NCBI GenBank assembly: GCA_025929805.1
Contig: JAICPP010000116.1
Location: 1 to 10,006, forward strand
Source of the DNA: Gemmatimonadales bacterium
GTDB lineage: Bacteria > Gemmatimonadota > Gemmatimonadetes > Gemmatimonadales > GWC2-71-9
Length of the DNA stretch: 10,006 nt
Direction of reading: 5' to 3'
The translations under genes and the position numbers were made by a program. Below the pieces are notes generated by a model, which searched no databases, was not told where the DNA came from, and saw only the letters and a list, made by a program, of their open reading frames with translations. Below are positions 1 through 7,443 of the stretch, piece after piece; position 1 is the first letter of the stretch; each line of letters opens with the position of its first letter.

Positions 1-433
1 CCTGATGTGACTGAGCGTCGCCCGTGGTGGAAGGGTTTACCACGTGAATCACGCCGACGCCGACGCCTACGTACGGCTGAATCGGTATGCTCAATGGAAA
101 GGCCATGAGGGTCGCCGAATACTTTCTTATATCGTTGAAGGTGGCGAACTGAGTAGCGCCAAACGCGTCTGTGAACGCGGCCACTTCATCCGACCCCAAT
201 CCTTCCTCTACTGAAAGCAGCAGTCCAGTCCGCCGTGCGGTGATCAGTAGATGCCCCCCCGCCATTGGCATGTTGTCGCGATCCTGAGCCGAGGTTCTGA
301 AATTCAGGATGCCACCCTGCCCGCCGATGTACCACTGAAAGGCTCCGTTGCCCGGTTCCTGGGCCTCGAGCTGGGCCGCGCCCAGACACAGGGCGAAGGC
401 GATGACCGGGATCCTTAGACTGACGATGCGCAT
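1..433 (-). CDS. Putative outer-membrane beta-barrel-type secreted protein (3' end cut by window edge)
   Basis: The first 144 codons are visible, starting MRIVSLRIPVIAFALCLGAA; the frame stays open to the left edge. The N-terminus is a classic Sec signal peptide: Arg at 2 and 7, a hydrophobic core at about 8-20, and a probable signal peptidase I site after LEA (residue 24). There is no lipobox, since the Cys at 16 lies inside the core. The mature part alternates polar and apolar residues with many Gly and aromatic residues (QWYIGGQGGILNF near 34-46, PYVGVGVGVIHVV near 119-131). That pattern fits short outer-membrane beta strands. The start is set by a GGAGG 7 bases upstream. It lies 237 bases downstream of kbl, with a hairpin in its leader, so it is probably transcribed separately. 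No specific function is recognised; the barrel assignment is inference from composition. Confidence 0.72.
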   Translation of the reverse strand, partial: MRIVSLRIPVIAFALCLGAAQLEAQEPGNGAFQWYIGGQGGILNFRTSAQDRDNMPMAGGHLLITARRTGLLLSVEEGLGSDEVAAFTDAFGATQFATFNDIRKYSATLMAFPLSIPIQPYVGVGVGVIHVVNPSTTGDAQSHQ

Positions 434-440
434 CAGACTG

Positions 441-445
441 CCTCC
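441..445 (-). promoter_or_regulatory. Shine-Dalgarno of the barrel-protein gene
   Basis: Minus-strand GGAGG sits 7 bases before the ATG at 433. It is one of the few strong ribosome binding sites in the window and decides the start of the edge gene. Confidence 0.7.
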
Positions 446-456
446 GTAGAGTGTCC

Positions 457-478
457 GCACCAGGGCTCTCCCTGGTGC
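457..478 (-). other. Perfect 9-bp hairpin in the leader of the barrel-protein gene
   Basis: GCACCAGGG and CCCTGGTGC pair perfectly around a 4-base loop. On the minus strand no T-run follows, so it is not a canonical intrinsic terminator for kbl. It ends about a dozen bases before the Shine-Dalgarno. It could be a 5' mRNA stabiliser, a Rho-type boundary, or an operator for a dimeric protein; the sequence alone does not decide. The rest of the 434-670 spacer shows no convincing gene or promoter. Confidence 0.5.
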
Positions 479-670
479 CAGCCGGGCCCCACCTCGCGTG
501 CTCCGTCAAAATGCGGAAACTCATGCTGGACTGCGGGGGAGGGGAGCTATGGAGGAACCGCACGTCCCCACTTACACCCTAGCTCGACAAGGACTTAGAC
601 TGCGGCTGCGGGTCCTCCCGTCTCCCTCAGGTGGGGTCGAAGTGCAAAGACCGGGCCCAGGGCAACGCCG

Positions 671-1870
671 TCAGATGAGCTGGAGCTGCCGGCCAACCTT
701 CTTGAAGGCGGCGAGGGCCTGATTCAGGTCGTCACGGGTGTGGGCAGCCGAGATCTGGCAGCGCACCCGTGCCTGTCCTTGGGGAACGACGGGATAGCCG
801 AAGCCAGTAACGAACACCCCTTCCTTGAGTAGTAAGTCACTCATCCGGATTGCTGCAGCAGTGTCGCCCAGGATCACCGGTATGATCGGCGTCTCCCCAG
901 CCAGAGGATGGAATCCCAGGCCAAGAAGCTGTTCCCGAAAGTACCCTGCGTTTTCCCGTAGCTGGGTGACCCGCTCAGGGTGGGACTCGAGATACTCTAT
1001 ACTGGCCAGTGCGCTGGCCGCGACGGTGGGTGGTAGGGCATTGGAGAACAGCTGAGGACGCGCGCGCTGCGTCAGGTAATCACACAGCGCGGCGGAGCCG
1101 GCGACGAATCCACCAGCGGCCCCGCCGAGGGCCTTGCCCAGGGTCGAGGTGATGATGTCGACCTCACCCAGCATTCCAAAGTGCTCCGCGGTGCCGCGGC
1201 CGTGGCGACCGAGAACTCCGGTCGCGTGGGAATCGTCCACTACGAGCACGGCATGGTACTTACGGCATAGCTCAATCAGATCGGGAAGCTTGGCGATCGA
1301 ACCCTCCATGGAGAACACGCCATCGGTAATGACCATCTTTACCTGGCGGTCCCGAGCGGCGGCCAATTTACTCTCCAGGTCGGCGAGGTCACTATGCTGA
1401 TACACCGCGCTCTGGCATTTGGTGATGCTCTTGGCCAGCCGGATGGCGTCGATGATCGAGGCGTGATTCAGCTGGTCACTGATGACAAGATCGTGCTCGG
1501 TCAGGAGTGTTGCGGGCAGCGCTTCATTGGCGCTCCATGCGCTGACAAAACTGAGTGAGGCGGCGGTCCCGACCAGGCGGGCACAAGCGGCTTCGAGTGT
1601 TCGATGGATCGTGAACGTGCCGCAGATGAACCGCACGGATGCGGTGCCTGCGCCGTAGCGATCGAGTGCCCGCTTGCCCGCCGCGATCACCCCGGGCTCG
1701 TTGGAGAGGCCCAGATAATTGTTGGAGGAGAGGATGATGACTTCGCCTCGATCCTCCATCCGTACTCTGGCGTCCTGGGGGCTGTCCAGGTAGTTCAGCC
1801 GCTTATAGGTGCCGTTCTGGATGAACTGCTCCAGCTCGGGCTCGATCCGTTGTTCCAGTGGGTTGGTCAT
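671..1870 (-). CDS. kbl: Glycine C-acetyltransferase (2-amino-3-ketobutyrate CoA ligase)
   Basis: This PLP enzyme cleaves 2-amino-3-ketobutyrate with CoA to glycine and acetyl-CoA, the second step of threonine breakdown. It is 399 residues, close to the ~398 of E. coli Kbl. Visible landmarks are SSNNYLGL near 48-55, the substrate/PLP region with NHASIID at 135-141, the DDSHATG motif at 212-218, and the PLP lysine at 246 in TSTLGKALGG. These are signatures of the alpha-oxoamine synthase family. The adjacent tdh separates Kbl from paralogues such as BioF or serine palmitoyltransferase. I chose the ATG at 1870 over a longer in-frame start at 1939 for two reasons. It overlaps the tdh stop as ATGA (translational coupling), and a GGAG lies 8 bases upstream. 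The protein also begins like known Kbl proteins from here. Confidence 0.95.
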   Translation of the reverse strand: MTNPLEQRIEPELEQFIQNGTYKRLNYLDSPQDARVRMEDRGEVIILSSNNYLGLSNEPGVIAAGKRALDRYGAGTASVRFICGTFTIHRTLEAACARLVGTAASLSFVSAWSANEALPATLLTEHDLVISDQLNHASIIDAIRLAKSITKCQSAVYQHSDLADLESKLAAARDRQVKMVITDGVFSMEGSIAKLPDLIELCRKYHAVLVVDDSHATGVLGRHGRGTAEHFGMLGEVDIITSTLGKALGGAAGGFVAGSAALCDYLTQRARPQLFSNALPPTVAASALASIEYLESHPERVTQLRENAGYFREQLLGLGFHPLAGETPIIPVILGDTAAAIRMSDLLLKEGVFVTGFGYPVVPQGQARVRCQISAAHTRDDLNQALAAFKKVGRQLQLI

Positions 1871-2904
1871 GCACCGATCTCCAGGATCACCTTTCCTGCC
1901 TGGCCGTCCTTGATGACCTGAATCGCTTCCGAGATGCAATCCAAGGGAAATCGGTGGGTGATTACCGGTTTGGGGTTCAGCTGCCCCGTCCGGAGGAAGC
2001 GCCGCATCTGATGCCAGGTCTGGTACATCTTCCGGCCGGTCACACCATACACGGTGAGGCCCTTGAAGATGATGTCACGGGCAAAATCGACCTCAGTGGT
2101 GCGGCTAGGAGTTCCCAGGAAGTTGATCCTGCCACCCATCCGGGCTGCGGCAAACGCCTGCGCGTGTCCGCTGGGATGGCCACTCATCTCGCACACCAGG
2201 TCGACACCGTCTCCTCCCGTGAGCTCGCGGACTCTGGCCACCACATCATCGCTCCCCGGGTTCAGGGTAACCTGGGCCCCCATTGCTCGGGCGAGCTCCA
2301 GCCGTCTGGCGTTATAGTCGCTCGCGATGACTAACGAGGCCCCCGCTGCCCGGGCCACGCCGACCGCAAAGCAGCCGATCGGCCCACAGCCGAGCACCAG
2401 CACCGTGCTGCCGGGCACCTCGGCCTCCAGTACCGTGTGCACAGCGTTCCCCAGCGGGTCCATGATGGCGCCGACCTCGGTCGGGATTCCGTCGAGCCTG
2501 ATCACGTTGGAGGCGGGGATGACGATGTATTCGGCAAACGCGCCGTCCCGATCGACGCCGATGATTTGGGTGCGGCGGCAGAGATGGCCGGCTCCGAGGC
2601 GACATTGGAGACAGTGCCCGCAGACCACGTGGCCCTCTGCGGTCACCAGATCGCCAATGGCGAGCAGATCCTGGTCTGCCTCGGGACCCAGCTCGGTGAG
2701 CTCACCAGCAAACTCGTGGCCGATCACCAGGGGTGGCTTGAGCCGGTTACTAGCCCAATTATCCCACTCCCATATGTGAAGGTCGGTACCGCAGACACCG
2801 GCGTGATGAACCTTGATCAGCGCGTCGCTGGGACCACAGGTAGGGACCGGTACATCCCGCAGGACGATACCGGGCCCAGCCGACTCTTTGACTAGTGCGC
2901 GCAT
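1867..2904 (-). CDS. tdh: L-threonine 3-dehydrogenase (zinc, NAD-dependent)
   Basis: This enzyme oxidises threonine to 2-amino-3-ketobutyrate with NAD+, feeding Kbl. It is a 345-residue medium-chain dehydrogenase that aligns end to end with E. coli Tdh (341 aa). Catalytic zinc residues are C38, H63 and E64, with T40 and H43 nearby. The structural zinc cysteines are C95, C98, C101 and C109. A Rossmann GCGPIG lies at 172-177, and an Asp near 196 in IASDYN fits NAD rather than NADP preference. Other family hallmarks are DPLGNAVHT at 149-157 and, near the C-terminus, ITHRFPLD and GQAGKVIL. The start MRALVKES matches the usual Tdh N-terminus. The open frame upstream to 3120 runs through repeats and has no family similarity. 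No clear Shine-Dalgarno precedes this ATG. It overlaps kbl by 4 bases. Confidence 0.95.
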   Translation of the reverse strand: MRALVKESAGPGIVLRDVPVPTCGPSDALIKVHHAGVCGTDLHIWEWDNWASNRLKPPLVIGHEFAGELTELGPEADQDLLAIGDLVTAEGHVVCGHCLQCRLGAGHLCRRTQIIGVDRDGAFAEYIVIPASNVIRLDGIPTEVGAIMDPLGNAVHTVLEAEVPGSTVLVLGCGPIGCFAVGVARAAGASLVIASDYNARRLELARAMGAQVTLNPGSDDVVARVRELTGGDGVDLVCEMSGHPSGHAQAFAAARMGGRINFLGTPSRTTEVDFARDIIFKGLTVYGVTGRKMYQTWHQMRRFLRTGQLNPKPVITHRFPLDCISEAIQVIKDGQAGKVILEIGA

Positions 2905-2938
2905 GAGGGCTCGGGGGATATGACGGGGGGAATATAAG

Positions 2939-2980
2939 ACGGGACAGACGGGAAGGACGGGAAGGGCAGGAACGGGAAAT
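2939..2980. repeat. 9-bp minisatellite array, unit ACGGGAAGG (plus orientation)
   Basis: About four to five imperfect copies of a 9-bp unit lie just upstream of tdh. They include two exact tandem ACGGGAAGG copies (2948-2965), a leading ACGGGACAG and a trailing ACGGGAAAT. The stretch is purine-rich on the plus strand and pyrimidine-rich in the tdh leader transcript. The same unit occurs inverted at 3154-3188. Confidence 0.75.
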
Positions 2981-3109
2981 AGCTGGAGTGTCGGCAAGCC
3001 GAGTTTCGGCGCTACTTGAACATCAGTTTGGGATCTCTTTCCGAGCTCTCGTATACCCTGCTGCTCGCGAAAGAATTGAACCTGGCTGCCGTACAAGTTC
3101 TTGGACGGC

Positions 3110-3141
3110 AAAAAGGTCACTGCCAGCCAGCCGCAGTGACC
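3110..3141 (-). terminator. Intrinsic terminator of fdhA
   Basis: On the minus strand a perfect 9-bp stem, GGTCACTGC with GCAGTGACC, encloses a 9-base loop and is followed at once by TTTTT. It starts 45 bases after the fdhA stop. It separates fdhA from tdh-kbl, which must then have a promoter between about 2905 and 3109. I could not identify that promoter with confidence. Confidence 0.88.
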
Positions 3142-3153
3142 GTCCTTCTCCTA

Positions 3154-3188
3154 CCCGTCCTTCCCGTCTTTCCCGTCCACCCGTCCTT
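3154..3188. repeat. 9-bp minisatellite array, unit CCCGTCCTT (inverse of the 2939-2980 array)
   Basis: Four near-exact copies (CCCGTCCTT, CCCGTCTTT, CCCGTCCAC, CCCGTCCTT) lie immediately after fdhA; the array even runs into the TAA stop codon. The unit is the reverse complement of the one at 2939-2980. Positions 3154-3177 and 2938-2961 form a 24-bp inverted repeat with 23 matches, and the terminator sits between them. Confidence 0.75.
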
Positions 3189-6128
3189 AATCCGCGAACA
3201 CAGCCTCCCGCACCGGCTCCACCCGCACCGCGCTGATCTTGAACTCGGCGATCTTGGCGTACGGATCCAGCCGGGGATTGGTCAGGAGGTTGGCGGCGGC
3301 TTCCCGGAAGTGGAAGGGAATGAATATCTGACCTCGTGCCTGTCGGCCGGAGAGACGCGCTCCAATGAGTATGGAGCCCCGGCGGGAAGTGATCCTGACG
3401 GTGTCACCCTCTTCAACCCCCAGTTCCAGCGCGTCCATCGGGTTTATCTCCACGACGGGTAACGGTTCTCGCGAGTCCAGTCCGGTCGAGCGCCGGGACA
3501 TGGTCCCGGTATGCCAGTGATACATCTGGCGCCCGGTATTCATGACGAACGGGTATTCGTCATCGGGTAATTCCTCCGGCGCCACGTACTCGACCGGCAC
3601 GAAGAGGGCCTCCCATCCGCAGTCGGAAACGCATCCGCAAAGAGGAATGGCGTGCCCTTGGAGTCGGGCGACGGGACGGGGTACTGGAGGCCCGACCCTT
3701 TGAGACCCTGGTACGTGACTCCCCGCCACGATGGCGTTACCGAGGCGATCTCCCGCATCACATCCTCGGGCCCTTCCCACGTCGTCTCGAGCCCGAGCCG
3801 ATTGCTCAGTTCGATGAGGATGTCCAGGTCGCGGTGGGCCTCCCCGGGCGGATTCAGCGCCGGCTCGGCCAGTTGAATTCGGCGCTCGGTGTTTACATAG
3901 GTGCCCGCCTTCTCGGCAAAGGAGGAGCCAGGGAGCACGACGTCGGCCCAGCGGGCGGTTTCGGTCAGAAACAGGTCCTGTACCGCCAGGAACTCCAGGC
4001 CACGGACCCACTCCTCCGCATGGGCAATGTTGGGGTCGGAGATGACCGGATTTTCACCCATGATGTAAAGGCCGCGAATCGGGCTGTCATCTCGAGTCAT
4101 CTCGGTGACCATCATTCCATTTTCCAGGGACAGCGACTCCTCGGGTACTCCCCACGCCCGCGCGTATTCCGCTCGATTCGCGGGCTCAGTGACCGGGCGG
4201 TAGTCGGTGTAGGCGAACGGAATCGCGCCCACGTCGCTGGCGCCTTGAACGTTGTTCTGCCCCCGGATCGGCATCATCTGGGCGCCCCACTTGCCGATCA
4301 TTCCGCAGGCCAGCAGCAGGTTGAGCAGGCTGGCCACGATATCGGTGCCGGTCGCGTGTTGAGTAAGCCCCATGGCCCAGAGCGTCGAAGTGCGGGGACC
4401 GCGGGCGTACATCTCAGCCGCGTCGCGGATCGTCTCGCGGCGGATGCCGGTAATCTTTTCTCCGACCGCAAGGGTGTAGGGCCGGACCGCCTCGGCAACC
4501 CGGTCGAACTCACGGGTCCGCTCCGCAATGAAGCGGGGGTGCGTGAGTCCGGCATCGATGATGTGGTGCAGCATGGTATTGAACAACGCCACATCGCTTC
4601 CGGGGAACATCTGGAGATGGATGTCGGCCAGCTCGGCGAGCTCCACCCGGCGCACGTCGGCCACGATGAGCTTGGCTCCCCGCGAAACCGCCCGCTTAAT
4701 GAGGGCTCCAAAAACCGGGTGGGACTCGGTGGTGTTCGCACCGGCTATGAAGATGACGTCGGCTGCCTCCTCGATCTCCCGCATGGAACCGGAAGCAGCG
4801 GCCGTGTTGAGGGCCCGATTCATGGCCGAGACTGAAGTCGAATGGCAGAGCCGGGTGCAGTGATCCACATTGTTGGTGCGAAACGCGCCTCGCACCATCC
4901 GCATGAACGCGTAGTTGTCTTCGTTGGTGCACTTGGCCGAGGAGAGAGCACCCAGAGCGCGGGGGCCATGCTGATCCCGAATCCGGAGGATCTCCTGTGT
5001 CGTCAGGCTGAGAGCCTCCTCCCAGGTGGCCTCTCGAAAGGCGCTATACCAGCCCGGTGGTGTGGCCACCCGGTCGCGCACATCGTCGTCATTCAGTTGG
5101 CGAAGACCGGTGAGTGGCGGCTTGCCGACCTGCCGGAGCGGCGGCCTGGGCTTCTTCCGCTCGCCCATTTCCTCGATCGTAAGCCACGGCCCCTCCCGGC
5201 GTCGCGGCCATTCACCGGTCCAGGTCCAACGCCCATCCTGGAACATCCAACCCTTGCGGATGAGGGGTACCGTGAGACGATCACGGTGCTGCGGGAAATC
5301 GTAGCCGAACCGTCCCTTGACGCAGGTCGATCCCTGGTTCGGGGTAGCCTCTTCGATCCAGGGGGAGGTCACCCGCATGATCGTTTCTTCCTTGACGTGC
5401 AAATCCAGCTGGCAGCCGACCGCACAGTAAGGGCACACCGAGCGGACCACCTTGTCGGGGGAACGTAGCGCGTCGTTCCCGAAGCGCTGTTTCGGGATGA
5501 ACTCAAAGATGGCCCCAGTCGGACATACCCGAACGCACTCGCCGCACCAGGTACATCCCGCATGGTCGGGGTCTCCATCTCCGCCCACGATGATTTGAGC
5601 ATGCTCCCCCCGCATGGCCACCTCCAGCACTCCCACCTCCTGAATGTCCTCACAAGCGCGCACGCACCGGGTGCACAGGATGCAGGTGGTCATGTCGTGC
5701 TGGATCATGACATCGCCGGGCCGCTCATCTCCAGTACGCAGGGGCAGGTCGTGATGCGTGCGTACCGGTACGTCGTACTGCACCACATAGCGCTCGAACT
5801 CGTTGCGTGGGTCAGCCCGGCCCCCGTTGGCCAGGTGCTCACCAGGATACCGTTCCAGCAGAAAGTCGAGGACGCTTCGGCGATTGGCGGCAGCGACTTC
5901 GGAATCGGTCTCCACCACCATCCCCTCGGCGGCCGGGGTGGCGCAGGCCGGCAGCAGCTTGTTCTGACCTTGTACCGATACCAGACAAACCCGGCAGTTG
6001 CCCACGATGGGCAGCTTGGGATACCAGCAGAGGGTGGGTATGTCCACGCCGACCGTGCGTGCTGCCTCGAGAATGGTGGCGCCTGGCTCAAAAGGAATGG
6101 ACTTGCCGTTGACCGTCAGGGTAGGCAT
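3187..6128 (-). CDS. fdhA: Formate dehydrogenase alpha subunit, Mo-bis-MGD, Cys type, with a single-base frameshift
   Basis: This is the catalytic subunit that oxidises formate to CO2. Domains in order: [2Fe-2S] ferredoxin with C34, C45, C48, C62; two [4Fe-4S] ferredoxin motifs at C149/152/155/159 and C192/195/198/202; the molybdopterin-domain [4Fe-4S] at C232, C235, C239, C269; and C428-H429 in HCTRLCH, where the Mo ligand is Cys instead of selenocysteine. Later landmarks include RGQNNVQGA and ADVVLPGSSFAEKAGTY. Near 3609 the frame breaks. After FPTADGR the expected family sequence (ALFVPVEYVAPEELPDDEYP) continues one frame over and runs through the dinucleotide-binding C-terminal domain (NTGRQMYHWHTGTM, FHFREAAANLLTN) to the TAA at 3187. 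Repaired length is about 980 residues; unrepaired, translation stops at 3540. The start MPTLTVNGK matches the ferredoxin fold, but no Shine-Dalgarno is seen. The gene stands alone: terminators lie before and after it, and no diaphorase or fdhD is in the window. Confidence 0.9.
3607..3612 (-). other. Frameshift site in fdhA
   Basis: The minus strand reads GGGAGGCCCTC, while the two coding frames join perfectly if it were GGGAGGGCCCTC. One G is thus missing in a short G/C run. No slippery heptamer of the X-XXY-YYZ type is present, so programmed frameshifting is not supported. A sequencing or assembly indel, or a recent mutation, is more likely. Confidence 0.85.
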
Positions 6129-6189
6129 TGCGACCAGTCGAGAGGGTTGATAATTCGAGTCTAGACCGGAAGGGACCAAGGGGCAAGTC

Positions 6190-6220
6190 GTACAAACACC
6201 CCCGAACCGTAGTCCGGGGG
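6190..6220 (-). terminator. Probable intrinsic terminator after the small ORF
   Basis: On the minus strand CCCCCG and CGGGGG pair (6 bp), with two more possible inner pairs across a mismatch. TGTTTGTA follows the stem. It lies 46 bases after the stop at 6266 and upstream of fdhA, so it isolates fdhA from the genes above. The T-run is interrupted, hence moderate confidence. Confidence 0.6.
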
Positions 6221-6265
6221 CGTTTCCGCCGCTAAGCTAGCCGGCGCAATGAGCGAGCTGGGCCG

Positions 6266-6436
6266 CTAGGCCGCGTGCTGGGCGGGGACCTTTTGGTGCC
6301 AGTGCTGCTCCACCGCCTCCTCTTCATCTGCCGCCCACAGGTACGCCCAGAACCTCACCGGCTTGGGTGTCGGGGCGCCGCTGCGGATAACAATTCCGAG
6401 CGCTTCAGCTTGGACTGCGAGTGGAAGACGGCTCAC
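6266..6436 (-). CDS. Small protein of unknown function, 56 aa, GTG start
   Basis: The frame starts at GTG and encodes 56 residues beginning MSRLPLAVQAEALGIVIRSG. It then has a conserved-looking centre PKPVRFWAYLWAADEEEAVEQ and ends HQKVPAQHAA. Three things support it: a GAGGAG exactly 8 bases before the GTG, an in-frame stop five codons upstream that leaves this as the only sensible start, and a hairpin terminator 46 bases after the TAG. It has no signal peptide, no membrane segment and no cysteines; it is a soluble, near-neutral protein with three Trp residues. It lies 149 bases downstream of the methyltransferase-like gene on the same strand. I see nothing else in that gap. I do not recognise the family. 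Confidence 0.62.
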   Translation of the reverse strand: MSRLPLAVQAEALGIVIRSGAPTPKPVRFWAYLWAADEEEAVEQHWHQKVPAQHAA

Positions 6437-6444
6437 GGGTTCAT

Positions 6445-6450
6445 CTCCTC
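6445..6450 (-). promoter_or_regulatory. Shine-Dalgarno of the small ORF
   Basis: Minus-strand GAGGAG with an 8-base spacer to the GTG at 6436. It is the strongest ribosome binding site in this half of the window and fixes the start. Confidence 0.65.
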
Positions 6451-6585
6451 ACGAGGTATAGCGGGGTACGGCGGCAAGGAGCACCGTTCATGCCGTCTCT
6501 AGCTCGCTCGCATCTCGAAGTGCGCAATGAACTTCCGGGTTGGTGCAAGGAAAATCGCGTGTCGGTCGGACGCGGGAGTGAATAC

Positions 6586-7443
6586 CTACGGCGTGTCCTC
6601 CGGACACGTTGGCTTGCAGAGGATCAAGCCCGCCGCATGCCGCGCCTGCGTGCCGCGACGCTTTCGCTTCGTCTCCTCTTCCTGCGTCCATCCCTCATAC
6701 ACGGATCGAAGCGCCTCGGGCGCGATGGCGGGGCAGGTGGGGAGGATGACATGCACGCCGCCGGGACGACTGCGACGCTGGAGATCTCGAATGAGCTCGT
6801 TTCGCCCGGGCCCGCCGAGCTCGAGGAGAACACCCGGATCTAGGACCACGATGTCGAGCCCTTCGAGGAAACCGAGAAATTCGGGGAGCGCCGGGTCGAA
6901 CTGGGTGACGTAGCTCTCGAATAGACTGGAGAGAGCTTCGGCGGCCATGCGCGATTCCACCCGATCGACTGAGCCCAAATCTCCCGCCAGAAATGTGACT
7001 GCCGCATCGTGCGCAGCCAGGAGATAGGTGGTTGGCGCGGCAGCGCTGCCCACCACCAGAGCCGCATCCTCAGGCTCGATCCGGGGCAACAATGGGCTGA
7101 GCGGGCAGTGAGGCTCGAGCCCCCAGTGAGTCGGCGTGCGCTGGGCCGCCCGCAGCCGGATGAATTGCTGTTTCCAGCGTCGATAGGGCCGCAGCGAGAG
7201 GCGCTTCATGATGAGCCGGTCGACCGACTCCAGCATCAGCACCTCGGTCAACACGAACTGTCCCTCCGCAGTCGCCTGGAGCTCCGAGGCAGCCTCATCT
7301 CCGAGGCGGAGAAGCTCATCTCGTCCTATCGAATTCTTGTATCCCTCGATGCGCTGGAGGATGTACTCCTGGTAGTGCTGCTTGTCCGAATAGGGCCTTC
7401 GCCGGCGACGATGCGTTTGCCGGACTTGCGTGAGGCTCAGCAT
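6586..7443 (-). CDS. Methyltransferase-like protein with degenerate AdoMet motif, unknown role
   Basis: The 285-residue soluble protein starts with an Arg-rich segment (HRRRRR, 11-16). A helical, charged N-terminal region follows to about 110, including YILQRIEGYKNSIGRDEL and FVLTEVLMLESVDRLIMKRL. The second half has the strand order of a class I AdoMet methyltransferase: ALVVGSAAAP at 128-137 in the place of motif I, AAVTFLAGDLGSVDRVES at 147-164 for motif II, DIVVLDPGVL at 197-206 for motif IV, and RPGGVHVILP at 226-235 for motif V. The motif I glycines are poorly kept, so AdoMet binding is uncertain. A charged stretch (EEETKRKRRG) precedes a short tail with two Cys. Its ATG lies inside the end of the transporter gene (7-base overlap), so the two are probably translationally coupled. 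Function and substrate are not recognised. Confidence 0.75.
   Translation of the reverse strand: MLSLTQVRQTHRRRRRPYSDKQHYQEYILQRIEGYKNSIGRDELLRLGDEAASELQATAEGQFVLTEVLMLESVDRLIMKRLSLRPYRRWKQQFIRLRAAQRTPTHWGLEPHCPLSPLLPRIEPEDAALVVGSAAAPTTYLLAAHDAAVTFLAGDLGSVDRVESRMAAEALSSLFESYVTQFDPALPEFLGFLEGLDIVVLDPGVLLELGGPGRNELIRDLQRRSRPGGVHVILPTCPAIAPEALRSVYEGWTQEEETKRKRRGTQARHAAGLILCKPTCPEDTP

Noticed and set aside
186..563. Minus-strand 125-codon frame at the left edge
   Set aside because: It is a different frame from the signal-peptide-bearing gene starting at 433, lacks any fold pattern and is Arg/Gly/Pro-rich; treated as a shadow.
2905..3120. N-terminal extension of tdh running through the intergenic repeats
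   Set aside because: Family alignment begins at the ATG at 2904, and the extension crosses the minisatellite array and runs up to the fdhA terminator.
3600..3615. Programmed -1 ribosomal frameshift in fdhA
   Set aside because: Joining the frames would need a -1 shift, but no slippery heptamer is present at the junction and the C-terminal domain is normally continuous in this family.
3834..4835. Long plus-strand open frame (333 codons) opposite fdhA
   Set aside because: It lies entirely antisense to well-conserved fdhA sequence, has no recognisable family features, and is expected from high-GC codon bias.
4830..4860. Selenocysteine insertion in fdhA
   Set aside because: The Mo-ligand position is a plain Cys codon, with no in-frame TGA there.
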